Part shown: piece after piece, positions 63,048-64,000 of the stretch
Layout of the letters: each line of letters starts with the position of its first letter
Position numbering within the stretch: the stretch's first letter is position 1
Source: Streptomyces sp. CB02923
GTDB lineage: Bacteria; Actinomycetota; Actinomycetes; Streptomycetales; Streptomycetaceae
DNA length: 64,000 nucleotides
Assembly (NCBI RefSeq): GCF_001905005.1
Contig: NZ_LWKZ01000024.1
Location: 615,427-679,426, forward strand
Reading direction: 5' to 3'
Program-made: the position numbers and the translations under genes
The notes under the pieces: generated by a model
Databases searched by the model: none
What the model was told of the DNA's origin: nothing
What the model saw: only the letters and a program-made list of their open reading frames with translations

Positions 63048-64000
63048 GTGAACCGAGTCGGTGTTGCACTGGTCGGCCCCGGAGGCTTGAACCAGCGGCA
63101 CGTCGAAGCCCTCGCACACGTGGACGCCGCGGAGCTCCGCGGCACCCTGCAGCAGAACCCCGGGGTCGGACACTCCGGCCCCACCGCCGAGTACCTCTCC
63201 TGGGAACAGCTGCTCAGCGACACCACCGTGCAGCTGGTGTCCTTCTCCGCCCCGGGAAGCACCCAGCGGCGCCTTGCCCGGCAGGCCCTCGAAGCCGGCA
63301 AGGCGGTGCTGCTGGAGGGCATAGCGACCCACTCGACCGCCGAGCTGGACCAGCTCGTGGCCCTGTCCGAACGGACCGGCCGCCCGGCCGGAGTCATGCT
63401 GCCCTACCGGTACGGCCTCCCGCCGGACGTGTGGCACGGGCGCTGGCGGAGCAGCGCCACGGCCACGGTGGCGGTCTCGCGCTACCGGCCCCCCGCACCC
63501 CCCGGGCACTGCGCCCAGTGCGGTACGGCCGAGGCCATGTCCAGGATCATCACGCGTCCGGGCACGCACTACCTCGACCTCGTCTGCCAGTTGCTCGGCC
63601 CGCTGGCCGACGTCCACGTCGAGGGCCTGCAGGAACCCGCGGGGAGCACCGGGGGCCGGGTGGCCGGAGTGGTGCGCTTCGCCGCCGGCGGCGTACTGAG
63701 CTTCTCCCTCACCTGCGAGTCCCCCACCCGTATCGAGCGGGTCGCCGTCCTCGACGTGGACCAGAGCCTGATCATCGAGGACGGCCGCCTCGTCACCGAC
63801 GGGGCCGACGGGCCCGTGGACCGCCCGGCCCTGCACCTCCCGGAACTGCGTACCGAGGTGTACCGCGACATGACCGAGGCCGTCCGCACCGGCCGGCCGC
63901 CGCGCAGATGCCGGCTCTCCCGCACCCGGGCGGTGACCACGATCCTGGAATCGATGCGCCGCCAGTTCGACTCCACGGCAGGCGGTTCAAGCCAAAGGGC
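63048..64000 (+). CDS. Gfo/Idh/MocA-family oxidoreductase, 3' end outside the window
   Basis: Translation from the GTG at 63048 stays open to the last base, giving 317 codons without a stop. It begins MNRVGVALVGPGGLNQRHVE, a Rossmann NAD(P) loop, then SFSAPGSTQRRLARQALEAGKAVLLEG, the equivalent of the family's EKP region with EG in place of EK-P. The later PGTHYLDLVCQLLGPLADV matches the HxxD active-site helix. These are the marks of Gfo/Idh/MocA dehydrogenases, many of which act on sugars. GGAAGGG lies upstream of the start. As the gene is cut by the window edge, its full length is unknown. Confidence 0.82.
   Translation, partial: MNRVGVALVGPGGLNQRHVEALAHVDAAELRGTLQQNPGVGHSGPTAEYLSWEQLLSDTTVQLVSFSAPGSTQRRLARQALEAGKAVLLEGIATHSTAELDQLVALSERTGRPAGVMLPYRYGLPPDVWHGRWRSSATATVAVSRYRPPAPPGHCAQCGTAEAMSRIITRPGTHYLDLVCQLLGPLADVHVEGLQEPAGSTGGRVAGVVRFAAGGVLSFSLTCESPTRIERVAVLDVDQSLIIEDGRLVTDGADGPVDRPALHLPELRTEVYRDMTEAVRTGRPPRRCRLSRTRAVTTILESMRRQFDSTAGGSSQR

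Overview
The window is high-GC actinomycete DNA, almost certainly from a Streptomyces. Support comes from a conservon operon with a CYP157-type P450, rare in-frame TTA leucine codons, dense GTGA/ATGA-coupled operons and four stretches of natural-product genes. No rRNA, tRNA or CRISPR array was seen.

Layout. (1) 173-2523: a tryptophan dimethylallyltransferase-family prenyltransferase and a MalY-like PLP enzyme. (2) 6935-2548, minus strand: a complete conservon (sensor kinase, roadblock, DUF742, GTPase) ending in a P450 that lacks the ExxR motif. (3) 7648-36533, plus strand: a large NRPS/PKS cluster with A-T, A-T-C, type II thioesterase, a heterodimeric ABC exporter, an SbnA/SbnB pair for 2,3-diaminopropionate, an HTTM-domain membrane protein, C-A-T-C-A-T, KS-(degenerate AT)-T-C-A-T-(degenerate C), a GNAT and an FAD oxidoreductase. 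(4) 41941-36591, minus strand: a six-gene cassette read here as a pathway for free 4-chlorothreonine. It holds a threonine-code adenylation enzyme, a lone carrier protein, a SyrB2-type halogenase with the HQA signature, an AlaX-like tRNA-editing protein, an EamA exporter and a type II thioesterase. (5) 42221-43699: a CPA2-type cation/proton antiporter. (6) About 43.7-58.9 kb: a block bounded by two defective IS1380-family copies in the same orientation. It holds an A-T-C-T-KS-AT-T-TE hybrid synthetase, two FAD enzymes, and an MFS exporter with a MarR regulator. (7) 59-61.2 kb: an IS5-family remnant and an FAD monooxygenase divergent from an ArsR-like repressor, with two strong inverted-repeat operators between them. 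(8) 61.6 kb to the end: a LuxR-type regulator divergent from a Gfo/Idh/MocA oxidoreductase that runs off the window.

How they may work together. In cluster 3, SbnA and SbnB would make 2,3-diaminopropionate from O-phosphoserine and glutamate. The first A domain of the 2136-residue NRPS has a Ser/Dap-type pocket. The line has no in-cis thioesterase and ends in a C domain whose catalytic His is Gln. In cassette 4, the A enzyme would load Thr on the free carrier, the halogenase would chlorinate C4, the thioesterase would release the free amino acid and the EamA protein would export it. The editing protein would clear mischarged tRNA, giving self-protection. This cassette is the most coherent and interesting system in the window. 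TTA codons in the Thr-activating gene, the sbnA-like gene and the hybrid NRPS-PKS suggest bldA-linked timing of all three pathways. Specificity codes were aligned by eye and products are inferred.
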